DNA of 64,000 nucleotides from Misgurnus anguillicaudatus (taxonomy: Eukaryota > Chordata > Actinopteri > Cypriniformes > Cobitidae). A model generated the notes under the pieces. The model saw only the letters and a program-made list of their open reading frames with translations, did not search any database and was not told the origin of the DNA. Location of the stretch: NCBI RefSeq assembly GCF_027580225.2, contig NC_073354.2, positions 5,866,001 through 5,930,000 on the forward strand. Reading direction: 5' to 3'. Shown piece by piece: positions 12,216-25,544 of this stretch (position 1 is its first letter; each line of letters starts with the position of its first letter). The position numbers and the translations under genes are program-made.

Positions 12216-13700
12216 TATTTTTATGTTACCTTAACTTACCAAATTAAGTTAAACAATTTCAACTTGTTTTTATAAGTTATCACAAGTCAAAACTTAAAGA
12301 TACAATTTGTATTTATGCGCCGCTAGATGGCGCCAGATCAAACAAAAACAATGATGTTGTTTACTGACGCTCTGAAGCAGCGTGCAATTATGGGATTTGT
12401 AGTCTTTAACTCAACCGCTGATGGCCATCAATCAGAGGAGAACGAGAAATCACGTTGACGGATAAGGTAATCAAGTCTTATAAATGTTGCGTTTGATGAC
12501 ATCGTTTATTTCATTATGTACGTTTATATGTGATGTTCAAAACGAAATTGTTAGTCATATTGATAATACAGTATTAGTCCAAATTCGATGGTAAACACAG
12601 CACAGAATTAAGTTTTCAATGTACAATCTACAATGATTTTTCACATAATGTATTGACAGTACAAATCTTATGGTGAAGTGTCTTAAAATGACCGATTATA
12701 TTGCTGTACAATACCTTTGATGTGCATATCGTCCGCGGTTAGACGTGCTGATTACAATCTACACACTAATGTTGTGATCAATATAATAGCATACGTCTTT
12801 TGGGTTACGAATCAAAACAACTCACCCATCGTGTAAAACACAAGCAGGATCAGAATCTCGGTCTAGTTAAATGTTGTCGTGAAGCTCTCTCCATCCAGAT
12901 AATGCAACAACAAATTGATCCTCCCTCGTTTTGTTCCAAACTCTTCTTGGGTCGTTTGGTTGACCCGTACGCTTACAGGAGCTGACACAAGAAGCGGCAG
13001 ACGGTACAGAGATATCCATAAGTTCATAAGCAAGCGCGTAGCCCGACAGGCGCTATCGCATAGTTCCGCATTTGTCCACAACACTGGCTGCGTCCGAAAA
13101 CTCAAGGCAGTGAGGACTGTGAGGACTTGTTGCCTCGCTGCCTCATGAGGAAATGACTTCGGACTCGGAGGCCTGAAGGCCGCTCAGAGAAAGGCTTTCA
13201 GCCGCACTTCAAAGGCAGCGTGTTTGAAATATGAACAGAGAGCGCCTTTGTGATAACTAATCACATATTTGAAAACTACAATACTAATTTCTCGCTAGAA
13301 ATGCAATTAAAATGCTTAAAAAGTGAAAATATACGTTTATTTTCACTAAATTTGTGCTCCAGCCGCTTCCTTGGCCGCCATTATATTTTCACTGTTGTCA
13401 TGTGGTTTACGTCAGTAAAGGCGGTGACAAAGGGTCACATGGATATTAACGTCATTGACAGGAGACTGCACTGCCCCGTGTCAATGTTTTGAATGGAAAT
13501 TTTCTCACGATTTACAAGTAGTTGAAAACATTACAGATATTGATAGTAATCAGCTGGACAAAATATATAACACTGGCCTAGTGGTTTTTGGAAATTTTAC
13601 TGCAAATATCTTACAAATTGCACCTTTAATATAGTAGGTTGAATTGACTTGCAATTCCAAGTTGTTTTAACTTCATACTCAATTTTTTTTACAGTGCAGG
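12216..13700. repeat. Possible diverged element with weak inverted ends
   Basis: The left zone (GTTAAACAATTTCAACTTG) and the complement of the right zone (AAGTTGTTTTAACTT) share similar words, suggesting an old element. An inner part at about 13088-13215 contains GCGTCCGAAAACTCAAGG and several AGGCAG words, typical of another short element. No gene is visible. Confidence 0.3.
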
Positions 13701-14425
13701 AATCAGTGTTGTTTGCCTGTGAGACATCTTAACACAGCATTTAAGTAAACAAATGTCATCAGAACTTTAATTTTTGGGTGGACACTTCCTTTAGATGTGA
13801 TTTGTGAAGATGAAAAGTTTCCAGTTACCGTCCATTTCTTAAAAATAGTAGTCCAGCCTTGAAGCTCTAGTAACGATTTTAGTGTTGGCAGCGATCATGT
13901 TGGAGAGTCATCATGGGATGCTGGGCGGCAGTCTCTGGTGCTGTCATGATGGCTTTTTGAGGTAACGTTGTTTAAAAGCCTCAGGCGGCCGACAGGACTA
14001 TTTTTAAATGATTCTGACACAATGGCCCAGTGAACTCTGCCAAGGACAAAGAGAATAACAGCAATAATGAATAGCCGGTCTGCCTTTGAGCGTGTGTGTG
14101 TTTGGATAATTATCTAAGTGCCAGAGACAGTGAAAAACTACAACGGGTCAGTGGGGCTGAGAAACCACAATGTGACCCAGACACACAGTCTGAACTAAAC
14201 AGATTGATAAGATTAATTAAACAGGTTTTTTTTAGTATAGGTGAATAATACAATGTTTGGATATTTGGTGCTGTCCGTTGTGGTTAAATGAACTTTGAAG
14301 ATGTCTTGTGGAGCATACACTGTAAAAGATGTTATGATCAGTAAGTCATATCAACATTGTTTTATGTTACTTTACCTTAACAAACTAAAGGGATAGTTCA
14401 GTCAAAAATAAAAATGACCCCATGA

Positions 14426-15385
14426 TTTGCAACAACTAATCAATAATGAAATTCGTTGTCAATTAATTTTTATTATCAATTAGTCATGCACCGCGGTCGG
14501 ACAGCAAGGACACGCGTCTGCTTAATACAGCGCGAACTGTTCGCTTATAATTACAGTCAGGCGCTGTTTCTTCATACAACGCAAACTGCATCTTTATCAA
14601 GCGCTTCTTCTTCTTGCCGTGCAACTAGCTTGTTTAAAAGCAAGGCAGCGTTGCCAGGTCCTCTGCCTTTCGGCTGAGTTCTGAATTGGGGTACTTTTAA
14701 ACGTTTTAGTTTCTGCAGGTTACAGATTGAAGGATTTGGTTCATTAGTTGTTGGTATTTGGGCTGTGAATATACATTTGGATGCTTTTGGACTAATTTTG
14801 AATGTGCATTGGGCTGGTTTTGTTACACAGATCTGGCAACTTTGACGGGTCTGACGGAAGCAAAAGTGCAAATGAACACAGTTTAATAAAGGTTTAATTT
14901 CGTTTTTTAATATATTTGTTTAATTGTTGGGTTTTCATAAAGATAGTATTGAACCACAAACTAATCATCAGTTTTAATATAAGGGGGAAATCCAGGTTTT
15001 TATTACTGTAACAACGCATGTATATCACTTTCATATCATAATGACTTATTTATTTTGTTAATAATGAATAATGTTCTCATCACAGTCTAAAATTAAAGAT
15101 TAAATTGAGCAAAATTCCTCACAGCACATCCCTGAAGACTGGATTCTTTTTATTTATTTATATTTTGACATTTAAAGACATTTAAAAACTTTTTTAATTT
15201 TAAGGCTTAAAATATCAAAATCAAAAAGATTTGTAGCGTGCAAAGTTCACTTCTACACATGAATACCCTAAGTTAGTGCCTTATTTAGGTATAGTAAATT
15301 AAAAATCGAATTGAGTAAATATTTGTTTTATCCGATTAGTCGATTAATCGAAAAAAATCACCCGATTAATCAATTAATATAAGTC
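14426..15385. repeat. Probable repeat rich in CGATTAATCGA words
   Basis: The stretch begins near CAACTAATCAATAATG and ends with CGATTAGTCGATTAATCG and CCGATTAATCAATTAAT. Similar ATTAATCG words recur in the small hAT-like elements at 35948 and 38094, but exact ends and a target duplication are not visible. No coding sequence. Confidence 0.38.
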
Positions 15386-15692
15386 CTTGCTCTTTCAAGC
15401 CTTATATTGGTAGGAATCTCAAAAAAAGTCCATCCATCACAGAAGTAATCCACACGGCTCCAGTAGGCATTCTGAGGGTAATCAGTGTAATTTTGTAATA
15501 AATATAAACTGTACATATTTTGTACAAATATTTTGGGGTCGGTTTCCCAATGGTTTTCCCAAAATATGCAAATTTTCCAGCTCCCCTAGAGTTAAAGTTT
15601 AAAAATTTTTCCTATTTAAAACTTGACTCTTCTAGTTAGGCACTAAGACCGACAGCAAATTAAAAGTTGCGATTTTCTAGGTCGATAGTCAA

Positions 15693-15841
15693 GGACTTTG
15701 CTGCCGTAACATGGCTGCAGGGGGAGCAATGATATTACGCAATGCCCGAAAATATTGAAAGTTACCAGGGGGACTATTTTCAGGCGCTGCGTAATATCAT
15801 TGCGCCTCCTGCAGCCATGTTACGGCAGCAAAGTCTTTGAT
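15693..15841. repeat. Fold-back palindrome with ~50-bp arms
   Basis: The left arm, with TGCTGCCGTAACATGGCTGC and AATGATATTACGCA, is mirrored by the right arm, with TGCGTAATATCATT and GCAGCCATGTTACGGCAGCA, around a ~45-bp loop. Transcribed RNA from either strand would form a long hairpin. It is part of the surrounding element complex. Confidence 0.8.
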
Positions 15842-15937
15842 TATTACGCCAGAATGTGAGCATAGTTCCTAGACATATCTGCCTAGAAAATCACAACTTT
15901 TAATTTTCCGTTGGTCTTAGTACACGATGTAACTACC

Positions 15938-16473
15938 ATAGACTGTGAAAAAGATGGACGTAGTATCCACGACGTCACCCATAGGTTTGTGAAGATCGTT
16001 TTTGAAGCTTAAAGTAGGCGGTTCCTGCCGTCGCCATATTGGCCGCACGTCACCGCGCATTACTCGCGGATATCCGAAAAGCGTAAAGAGGCGAGGCGTG
16101 AGTAAAGCTGAGGTGGCTGGTTGCTGAAACCACGCCCACCTAGCTCGACTCTAGTGACAGCAGTGGCTGTTTACCCCTCACTCAAGTGGCCACGCCCTTA
16201 ATTATGCAGAACTTTAAAGCTTAATATAATTGAAACGGATGAATTACAAAAAAATTTACCCTCCTCACAGTTGTCATGAAGGGCAAAATTAGCTATACAG
16301 ACCTTTGTACCAGGCTGTTAACATATTTTTTTGCTGTAAAGTTGGGCATTTTAACATGGTGGTCTATTGGGATTGACTCCGTTTTGGAGCCAGCCTCAAG
16401 TGGCCAGTCGATGAATTGCAGTTTAAATCACTTTCGGATTGGCTTCATCAGAGAGATCGGAAGGTTGCCCCTC
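15938..16473. mobile_element. Dispersed element, copy 1 (partner of 56409-57149)
   Basis: It starts ATAGACTGTGAAAAAGATGG and ends GAAGGTTGCCCCTC. It shares long blocks with 56409-57149, including GCTGAGGTGGCTGGTTGCTG and GGGCAAAATTAGCTATA. Unlike the other copy it shows no clear target duplication. No coding sequence. Confidence 0.65.
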
Positions 16474-18186
16474 GGTATCAACAGAAGAGTCAAGTTTTAA
16501 ATAGGTAAAATATCAAAACTCTTTGGGGTTTTTCTAGCGCGATGTTAAATGGTCTAATCAGATTCAATGGATTGTGCTAAGCTAAAAGTGCTAGCGCCAG
16601 ACCCAGAGATCAGCTGAATGGATTCCAAAACGATAAAAATCAAATGTTTAACTTTAGGGGAGCTGGAAAATGAGCATATTTTCAAAAAAAGTGGACTGTG
16701 CCTTTAAGGCCTAGTCCTGGATTAATTTAAACCCTGTCTGGGAAACTGTCCCTTAGTGTTTGGTAGGTGATGCATATGGAAAGTAAGGGCCTGTAGTGCA
16801 TTAATTTAGCAAAATTAGGGTAAAACATCAGAAAAATCCCTAAGTATTGCGTTTTCAGGGTTGTATTGGTCTGATTTTGATTTTGTATGATAAGGTTTTC
16901 AACACATCTGAAGGACTTGCGTAAGCTTATTTTAGCATATTTTATCTGTGTATCTCTTAGACTGCTTTAGTTAGACTGCTTCATAATCAGTACACATCTG
17001 CCTTCACTTCCCCGCTTTGCCTTTGAAGCCGTGGTGCTGATGGTGGCGTTTCCTAGCAACATGTCGACTAACGGCCCACAACTGTGCACTGATGTCATTT
17101 CGAGTTATTCCTCTGATGGAATTTATGGCAAGTGAAAGTAGGATTAACTTGATGACAGACAGAAAACATGGGAAATGTGTATCTTTGTTACGCACGTTAA
17201 AACGAAATAATTTATGTTGATAATAATTAAGAATGTTGATCCTGCATGCATTAAACGCTGGAGCAAATTTGCCCTTCGGTCTTCTCCACCTGGTCGCGCT
17301 CCTAATCGCACAATCCCCGTAAAATCGGACGTGATTTTTAAACGGATTCGGCTCATTGTCTTTTATTTGCCAAAGCACGATGTAATCCACTTTACTGGCA
17401 CCAAAACAGCGTGAGCTTAGCTTGGCGTAATCCACTCTCCTGACTGCAAAAAGACCTTGACATTTTTTTTCTGCAACATTTTTGAAGTAAGGAATGATAG
17501 TAAGATGTGGCATTCAGCATAGCTACTTTTACCCTTGGAGGTATTGAGCTCCTGGCGTGCTATGTGAAGTTGAAGCTTTTGAGATCAAAAACAGCTTTGA
17601 AATGAAAGTGCTATAGGCAGAACTTTACAGTCATCTCACATGTAGATGATAGTTTGTGCAGTTCGCATGTAATTGATTTTATACCGTGCGTCTTTGTTGC
17701 AGTGTGTGTGATTACGGTACGATACTGTATACTCAGTATTATGCAGAAACAAAAAGTTAGAAACGTGTCACCCTCTTGACTTTGTCTGTGGTCCGTACCA
17801 TTTAAGCACCAAATAAAATCTGAATACTTCAGAGTAAAAAACAAAACAAAATTAATATAACATTTCTAAAATTATAACTAAAATTATATAATATGGTGAA
17901 TGCACTGTAAACTACTTTGAATGAAAATGTCTACCAAATGCACATTCATCAGAGCTGTTTGTTCTTCTCTGAGCGCTTATCGCTTTGCTTTTTGGTCCCC
18001 TCATTCTTTTCCTTTCTGTATTTGAAGGTGTCGCTCTGAACTCTCTTTATTTGGCAATCCTGTACCATCAGATGGAGATTTGTCATTCCTGATGTGTGTG
18101 ATAATGGATTCTTTGAGAGGAGATGTTCCTTACATTAAAATCATGACACAGTTTTCTACCTCCAGAGGCTTCATTAGAAAGTGCGT

Positions 18187-18213
18187 GAGAGAGAGAGAGA
18201 GAGAGAGAGAGAG
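18187..18213 (+). repeat. (GA)n microsatellite
   Basis: A run of about 13 GA dinucleotides with no interruption. Confidence 0.97.
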
Positions 18214-18908
18214 CACCAATCAGAGTTTAATTAGAGAACAATGAGTTTGGAGGGGTGAATCATTGGCACCATTTTTTTACTTCTCTTTATTCTTTGCTTC
18301 ATTTTTTTCCTTGTGTCTCTTGTGCACTGTGTTCGTCTGAACGGCTGTGTTTGGAGTGGAATAGCAGTTTACTATAAAAAATACTAAGCAAGTTTTAAGC
18401 TTTTTTCATATTGAAAAGGTTTCAAACATTAGCATGCCACATTGTTTGTATGCTATTGTATATGTAAGGAATAATTGACGACGGGCCGTTGAATTATAAG
18501 AAAATAATGCACACCCAAAGGTGGAATTGCGGCATGATGTGTTGGTGCATTATTTTTAAATAAGAGTCATTCATTGTGATTATACCACGGTAACCACAAA
18601 CATTGCCCTGGTGCCTATTTTTAAGACATTTGGATAGGTGTGCGGTAAACAGAAAATTAATCAACACCTATGGAACAATCAGCCAATCAGAATACAGCAT
18701 TTAACAGGCCCGTGGTATACGTTTGTGTACTATGCTTATTGTTGGCTCTTATTGTCGGTAAAATGCTTTCTTAATATCTTTAGATTAAAGCATCTGCTAC
18801 GTAAATAAATGTAAAATATATTTGTTACATGTTTGCATTATTCCTTATGTAATGTCAAAGTCTGCTCTTAAATATTTTTTTCTTCCTTTAAGGGCCATTT
18901 TCATATAA

Positions 18909-21900
18909 TTCTATTTCTATTCTGTGCTACTCTGCTATTCTATTCTATTCTGTTCTATTCTATTCTATTCTATTCTATTCTATTCTATTCTACAGTATTC
19001 TATTCTATTCTGCACAATGTTACACTAGGCTACTCTACTGTACGTTATGCTACACTAATTTATGCTATTCTGCGGTTCTCTACTCTACAGTTTTATTCTG
19101 TTCTATTCTATGCTGCAGCAAGTTATGCTAGGCTACTCTACGTTGCGCTACGTTAATCTATGCTACTCTACTTTACTCAATGTTATGCTACTGCACATTA
19201 TGCTAGTCTACGTTACTCTACTTTATTCTACCATATGCTACTGTATGCTATACTACTCTACTCTATTCAACGCTATGCTGTTCTATTCTATTCTACGATA
19301 CGCAATGTTATGCTATGTTATGTGATGCTACGTTACTGTTCTATTCTATTCTGTTCTATTCTATTTTGCACAATGTTACACTAGGCTACTCTACTGTACG
19401 TTATGCTACACTAATTTATGCTATTCTGCGCTTCTCTACTCTACACTTTTATTCTGTTCTATTCTATGCTGCGGCAAGTTATGCTAGGCTACTCTACGTT
19501 GCGCTACGCTAATCTATTCTACTCTACTTTACTCAATGTTATGCTACTGCACATTATGCTAGTCTACGCTACTCTACTTTATTCTACCATATGCTACTGT
19601 ATGCTATACTACTCTACTCTATTCAACGCTATGCTGTTCTATTCTTTTCTACGCTACGCAATGTTACTATGTTATGTGATGCTACGTTACTGTTCTATTC
19701 TATTCTATTCCATTCTATTCTGCACAATGTTACACTAGGCTACTCTACTGTACGTTATGCTACACTAATTTATGCTATTCTGCGCTTCTCTACTCTACAC
19801 TTTTATTCTGTTCTATTCTATGCTGCGGCAAGTTATGCTAGGCTACTCTACGTTGCGCTACGCTAATCTATGCTACTCTACTTTACTCAATGTTATGCTA
19901 CTGCACATTATGCTAGTCTACGTTACTCTACTTTATTCTACCATATGCTACTGTATGCTATACTACTCTACTCTATTCAACGCTATGCTGTTCTATTCTA
20001 TTCTACGATACGCAGTGTTACGCTATGTTATGTGATGCTACGTTACTGTTCTATTCTATTCTATTCCATTCTATTCTGCACAACGTTACACTAGGCTACT
20101 CTACTGTACGTTATGCTACACTAATTTATGCTATTCTGCGCTTCTCTACTCTACACTTTTATTCTGTTCTATTCTATGCTGCGGCAAGTTATGCTAGGCT
20201 ACTCTACGTTGCGCTACGCTAATCTATTCTACTCTACTTTACTTAATGTTATGCTACTGCACATTATGCTAGTCTACGTTACTCTACTTTATTCTACCAT
20301 ATGCTGCTGTATGCTATACTACTCTACTTTATTCAACGCTATGCTGTTCTATTCTATTCTACGATACGCAGTGTTACGTTATGTTATGTGATGCTACGTT
20401 ACTGTTCTATTCTATTCTATTCCATTCTATTCTGCACAATGTTACACTAGGCTACTCTACTGTACGTTATGCTACACTAATTTATGCTATTCTGCGCTTC
20501 TCTACTCTACACTTTTATTCTGTTCTATTCTATGCTGCGGCAAGTTATGCTAGGCTACTCTACGTTGCGCTACGCTAATCTATTCTACTCTACTTTACTT
20601 AATGTTATGCTACTGCACATTATGCTAGTCTACGTTACTCTACTTTATTCTACCATATGCTGCTGTATGCTATACTACTCTACTTTATTCAACGCTATGC
20701 TGTTCTATTCTATTCTACGATACGCAGTGTTACGCTATGTTATGTGATGCTACGTTACTGTTCTATTCTATTCTATTCCATTCTATTCTGCACAATGTTA
20801 CACTAGGCTACTCTACTGTACGTTATGCTACACTAATGTATGCTATTCTGCGCTTCTCTACTCTACACTTTTATTCTGTTCTATTCTATGCTGCGGCAAG
20901 TTATGCTAGGCTACTCTACGTTGCGCTACGCTAATCTATTCTACTCTACTTTACTCAATGTTATGCTACTGCACATTATGCTAGTCTACGTTACTCTACT
21001 TTATTCTACCATATGCTACTGTATGCTATACTACTCTACTCTATTCAACGCTATGCTGTTCTATTCTTTTCTACGCTACGCAATGTTACGCTATGTTATG
21101 TGATGCTACGTTACTGTTCTATTCTATTCTATTCCATTCTATTCTGCACAATGTTACACTAGGCTACTCTACTGTACGTTATGCTACACTAATTTATGCT
21201 ATTCTGCGCTTCTCTACTCTACACTTTTATTCTGTTCTATTCTATGCTGCGGCAAGTTATGCTAGGCTACTCTACGTTGCGCTACGCTAATCTATTCTAC
21301 TCTACTTTACTCAATGTTATGCTACTGCACATTATGCTAGTCTACGTTACTCTACTTTATTCTACCATATGCTGCTGTATGCTATACTACTCTACTTTAT
21401 TCAACGCTATGCTGTTCTATTCTATTCTACGATACGCAGTGTTACGCTATGTTATGTGATGCTACGTTACTGTTCTATTCTATTCTATTCCATTCTATTC
21501 TGCACAATGTTACACTAGGCTACTCTACTGTACGTTATGCTACACTAATGTATGCTCTTCTGCGCTTCTCTACTCTACACTTTTATTCTGTTCTATTCTA
21601 TGCTGCGGCAAGTTATGCTAGGCTACTCTACGTTGCGCTACGCTAATCTATTCTACTCTACTTTACTCAATGTTATGCTACTGCACATTATGCTAGTCTA
21701 CGTTACTCTACTTTATTCTACCATATGCTGCTGTATGCTATACTACTCTACTTTATTCAACGCTATGCTGTTCTATTCTATTCTACGATACGCAGTGTTA
21801 CGCTATGTTATGTGATGCTACGTTACTGTTCTATTCTATTCTATTCCATTCTATTCTGCACAATGTTACACTAGGCTACTCTACTGTACGTTATGCTACA

Positions 21901-22360
21901 CTAATTTATGCTATTCTGCGCTTCTCTACTCTACAATTTTATTCTGTTCTATTCTATGCTGCGGCAAGTTATGCTAGGCTACTCTACTTTGCGCTACGCT
22001 AATCTATTCTACTCTACTTTACTCAATGTTATGCTACTGCACATTATGCTAGTCTACGCTACTCTACTCTATTCTACCATATGCTACTGTATGCTATACT
22101 ACTCTACTTTATTGAACGCTATGCTGTTCTATTCTATTCTATGCTACGTTATGTTACGTTATGTTACGCTATGCTATGTGATGCTACGTTACTGTTCTAT
22201 TCTATTCTATTCTATTCTATTCTATTCTATTCTATTCTATTCTATTCTGCACAACGTTACACTTGGCTACTCTACTGTACACTACATTACGGTAATCTAT
22301 GCTATTTTGGCTTTTACGTTCTGTACTCTATGCTACAATATGCTAATCTATTCTATTCTG
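18909..22360 (+). repeat. Satellite: 356-bp unit, ~9 copies, built from diverged pentamers
   Basis: Landmarks such as ATGCTATTCTGCGCTTCTCT recur at 19418, 19772, 20128, 20484, 20840, 21196, 21552 and 21908, with spacing 354 once and 356 otherwise; a diverged unit starts near 19062. Within a unit the sequence reads as pentamers ending in TA (TTCTA, GGCTA, CTCTA, CTGTA, CGTTA). The array seems to have begun as a (TTCTA)n microsatellite that diverged and was then amplified as a higher-order unit. Pure TTCTA runs remain at both edges (18930-19010 and 22196-22250). Long + strand frames of 65-152 codons are by-products, because TTCTA repeats lack stops in every + frame. Confidence 0.95.
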
Positions 22361-22616
22361 CCCTAGGCATGGGCCGGTATAAGATTCTGGCGGTATGATA
22401 ACCTGTAGCAAAAATAGCACGGTTTCACGGTATTGCCATTGCAACACTAAAATGTGTTATTTTCAAATGGCAGGTAAAAATAAAGCCTTTATATTATAAA
22501 ATGCTTTAAAAAAATATATAATATTTTCGTAATGTATATTAAAGGTCACATTCTTTCAGATCCCATTTTTTAAACCCTAGTTAGTGTGCTATAATGTTGC
22601 TATAATAGCATAAATT

Positions 22617-23321
22617 CAGGGTTGAAATTCTTGAAAGTTTGTGAATCTGGGGGAAAAAATTCAAGGCCCTGGAAAGTTTTGAAAATATACATACATAGAT
22701 ACAGGTCATTGAACGTGCTTGAATCTATTTTATGGAAGAAGTTTTCTGGAAAAATCCATATTATTCCCTGTTAGTGTAGGATAATATCATAAAAATTCTA
22801 GACTTTTTAAGCACACGTGCTAAACTGTTAACTTTAAATGCTTATATCTTCTGTATGCCAATGTTGATTTATACCAAAATGCTTTTTTGCATATTTGTGT
22901 TTGACACATGAAAACGTCTCGTAAGTATGTAACTGTTGTTCCCTGAGAAGGGAACGACATGCTCCCTTGCTATACTTCCCGCGTCCCTGTAACGCCGTCT
23001 TTGGCAATATTCAGATAGCGATATACTTCCTGGCATCCGCGTCACCCTGTCTTTGTCGTTAAGCCTCATCATTGGTTGAATTTGATAACGCATTCAGACG
23101 CACTTGCCCATGGAGGTGTCCCCAAAGTTTCACCGCAGTGACACAGCATGAGTTTCCTCGAAAGGGAACTGTAACAATGTATCTTAAAAGGTAACACGAT
23201 GTAACCTTGCTCTCACTTGAAATGTGTTCCCACATTTAGTCCTTGAATTTAAGGGTATTGGACCTGGAAAGTCCTTGAAAGGTCCTTGAATTTGAAGTTA
23301 ACCAAGGTGTGGGAACCCTGT
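22617..23321. mobile_element. Dispersed element, copy 1 (partner of 53701-54380)
   Basis: It begins CAGGGTTGAAATTCTTGAAA and ends GTGTGGGAACCCTG. It shares its full length with 53701-54380, including GAATCTGGGGGAAA, GAAAACGTCTC, TTCCCTGAGAAGGGAACGA and TGTAACGCC. In the other copy the left end reads AGGGTTCCCAC, the inverted repeat of the right end. A further repeat fragment (GGGCCGGTATAAGATTCTGG) lies just upstream at about 22372-22470. Confidence 0.75.
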
Positions 23322-24948
23322 AAATAATAGCTATAAAATGATAATGCTCAAAGTTCACTGCCAGGCGATATATTTTTTTAACAGAATTCACCTTTCAAAG
23401 CCTACAGCGAACGGCCGGTTTGGACTACAGCCAATGACTACTGCTTTAATGACGTCAGTAAAACGGTTTTTTGACTAAACTCCGCCCACGGCAATATGTC
23501 AGTCGCCAGCTAAGTTCAAACGGCTCTGCTAAGCTAAGCTGCTATCAAATCACAACACGCTAAACAAACTACACAATCAGAACTCGTTACGTATTTCTAT
23601 TTTATTTTTTTAATTCCGTTTTGTTAAAAAAAAATGCTATTCGGAAGCCTAATCAAATATTTAAGCATGTACGTTGAAATTACAAAAGTATCCAATTCTC
23701 GACGTATAAAATGACTGCATACACACCTTTGAGTATGTATTAATCGATGCACAAAACAACTTTACTTCTCTGTATGCATGTTGAGTAGTTTGAACTGCCA
23801 TGATAAAGTGTATTTCTGAGAGAGGGATTAAGCGTGTAAGACCTCACCTCACAGCTGGCGCGTTTGAGAAAGAGACGGGCATTAGAAAAGCCTCTGTGTT
23901 GTTTATCTGCGTATCAAAGCCGCTGTCACCTGCGGTTTGCTCAACGCTCACCTCTGTGAAGGGTAAAACGCTGTTACTCTGGCAGCATTTGTGTTGCCGT
24001 TATCGTAAATGGGTTCGTCTCTGCAGCCGAGCACACACGCAGATGCACACGCATTTTATTCATGTCTCCCTCTGTGTCATATTTCTCTCTGAACAAATAT
24101 TGCTTTGTTGTTCAGCTTCATTTTTAAAAAACCTCCCTCTACGTGCCTGGGGTATCACAGGCTTGCGGGAATCGCTGTACAGTTTATTCTCTTTTTACCT
24201 GAGTCTTTCAGAGTCTTTGTCTTTGGCTGCGTTCAGAACATCAGTTGGGGAAAACATTAAGATGTGCGGCGTGTATGAGCGAAAGCGAGATTGATGGCCT
24301 GCGTTTCTCTCGTGCTGGGTTTTCGCGCTTCGCCTAGAGCCTTTTCATCATCTCCCATTAAAGAGAATTCGAAATGCTTTTCCTGGCCTCTGTTTATTTA
24401 ATCAAGCACTTCCTTTAAGAGATGAATCAAATAAACATGTGCTGGACCTTGCAGATGTAAATGGCCGCTCTTTGGTCTCTCCTAGTCAATTATGCTTTTT
24501 GCCGTGTCTATAGGTGGAAAAAGGTTTAGAAAAGCTTTAAAGCGCAATGGCTGCTCCTTTACACTGTTAGAAAAAATTGTCAAAATATGCACCCCATCTG
24601 TCACTATGAGACGGGTCGATGTTTACACCTGCCAGTAACATGCATCTCGCGATTTGTGGGGAGGGTCCATCCATTACTCATCACATCCATTTTACTGTAT
24701 GTTGATACTGGTGCCATCGCATGCTTCCCAAAAGACAATCTCAGCACAAATGTGACATTTTGAACAGAATGTTATTAACTGAACTTGGTATGCCTGTCCT
24801 TCACAAGATCTGTGTCCCTTCATGCTGGCCTGGTGTGTCTATTTACACTGTGTAAATTGTGCCCCTTGTTGGCAAATGCTATTTACACTAGCTCCACCCA
24901 CACGTCTGGTTGGAGCACTTAAGTTTTGAAAAGATTTGGTGAAATCGA

Positions 24949-25040
24949 CAGCTTTAGTGGTGCAAGCAGTAGAGCGTATGTCTTGTGGAATTGGCGTTTG
25001 GCGCGGTGTCCCTAGTTTGAATCCGTCTTTTGCTGACCTC
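24949..25040 (+). repeat. Possible tRNA-derived SINE fragment
   Basis: TAGTGGTGCAAGCAGTAGAG resembles an A box and TAGTTTGAATCCG a B box, about 50 bp apart. The acceptor stem does not pair, so this is not a tRNA gene. No second copy is seen in the window. Confidence 0.38.
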
Positions 25041-25132
25041 ACTATTCTCCCTTTCTCTATTACATATTATATCAAAAGGCATTTATTTTAAAGTGCCTAA
25101 TGAGTGTTTAATGCAGCATCTATTTAATAAGT

Positions 25133-25310
25133 GTAGCTGCGTTTGCATTGCAGATTTGCGCAACACTTTAGCGCTATTTTCTAAGTGTCAACAAAAGACT
25201 ATTGCAAAATGAAGGCGTTTCCATTGCGATATATGGAAGTTTTTGCGTGTTTCAATTAGCTGTATTTTCAATTCGCAATGTCAGTTTGCGCAATTTAAAG
25301 AGTAATGGAA
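25133..25310. mobile_element. Short non-autonomous element (178 bp)
   Basis: It begins GTAGCTGCGTTTGCATTGCA and ends GCGCAATTTAAAGAGTAATG. It repeats the outer parts of 6634-7899 (GATTTGCGCA, ATTGCGATAT, TTTTCAATTC), so this looks like the compact form of that element. Both ends carry words around GCGCAA. Confidence 0.65.
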
Positions 25311-25544
25311 AAATTTTATTATTGCATCCTGTTAATCTACAAAAATACTGTAGTATCTATACTAGTATCTGCCAATATATATTAATAGCATAGATACTCT
25401 TTACACTTACTGCAAATTTTATAATTTTATTTATGAAATAAAACGTATTTTCACCTGCTGTAAATAGCGTAGCGCTAAGAAAATGTTGCTATTGTCACTT
25501 TAGTGTACATAGCAAATATCTCTAGATTTTTAATTTGGTGTTAA

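Larger units (their letters stand above)
15538..16755. mobile_element. Nested non-autonomous element complex
   Basis: The outer ends are GGTTTCCC on the left and GGGAAAC on the right. Just inside, TTTTCCAGCTCCCCTAGAG (about 15573-15591) pairs with the complement CTTTAGGGGAGCTGGAAAA (about 16653-16671), giving a second set of inverted repeats. A palindrome (15693-15841) and a dispersed element (15938-16473) lie inside. Several rounds of insertion are the simplest explanation. Confidence 0.6.

Noticed and set aside
17004..17513. 169-codon minus strand frame
   Set aside because: No similarity to a known family that I can recognise, not flanked by plausible gene signals, and an overlapping + strand frame exists. 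Treated as chance.
19062..22398. Many overlapping + strand frames of 65-152 codons rich in Leu, Tyr, Ser
   Set aside because: They fall in the pentamer-derived satellite, where the sense strand lacks stops by composition. The frames repeat with the 356-bp unit and have no start context or domain.
23800..24294. 164-codon + strand frame, the longest in its region
   Set aside because: No recognisable domain, biased composition or splice context matching arid1b; the flanks are ordinary intron. Likely chance.
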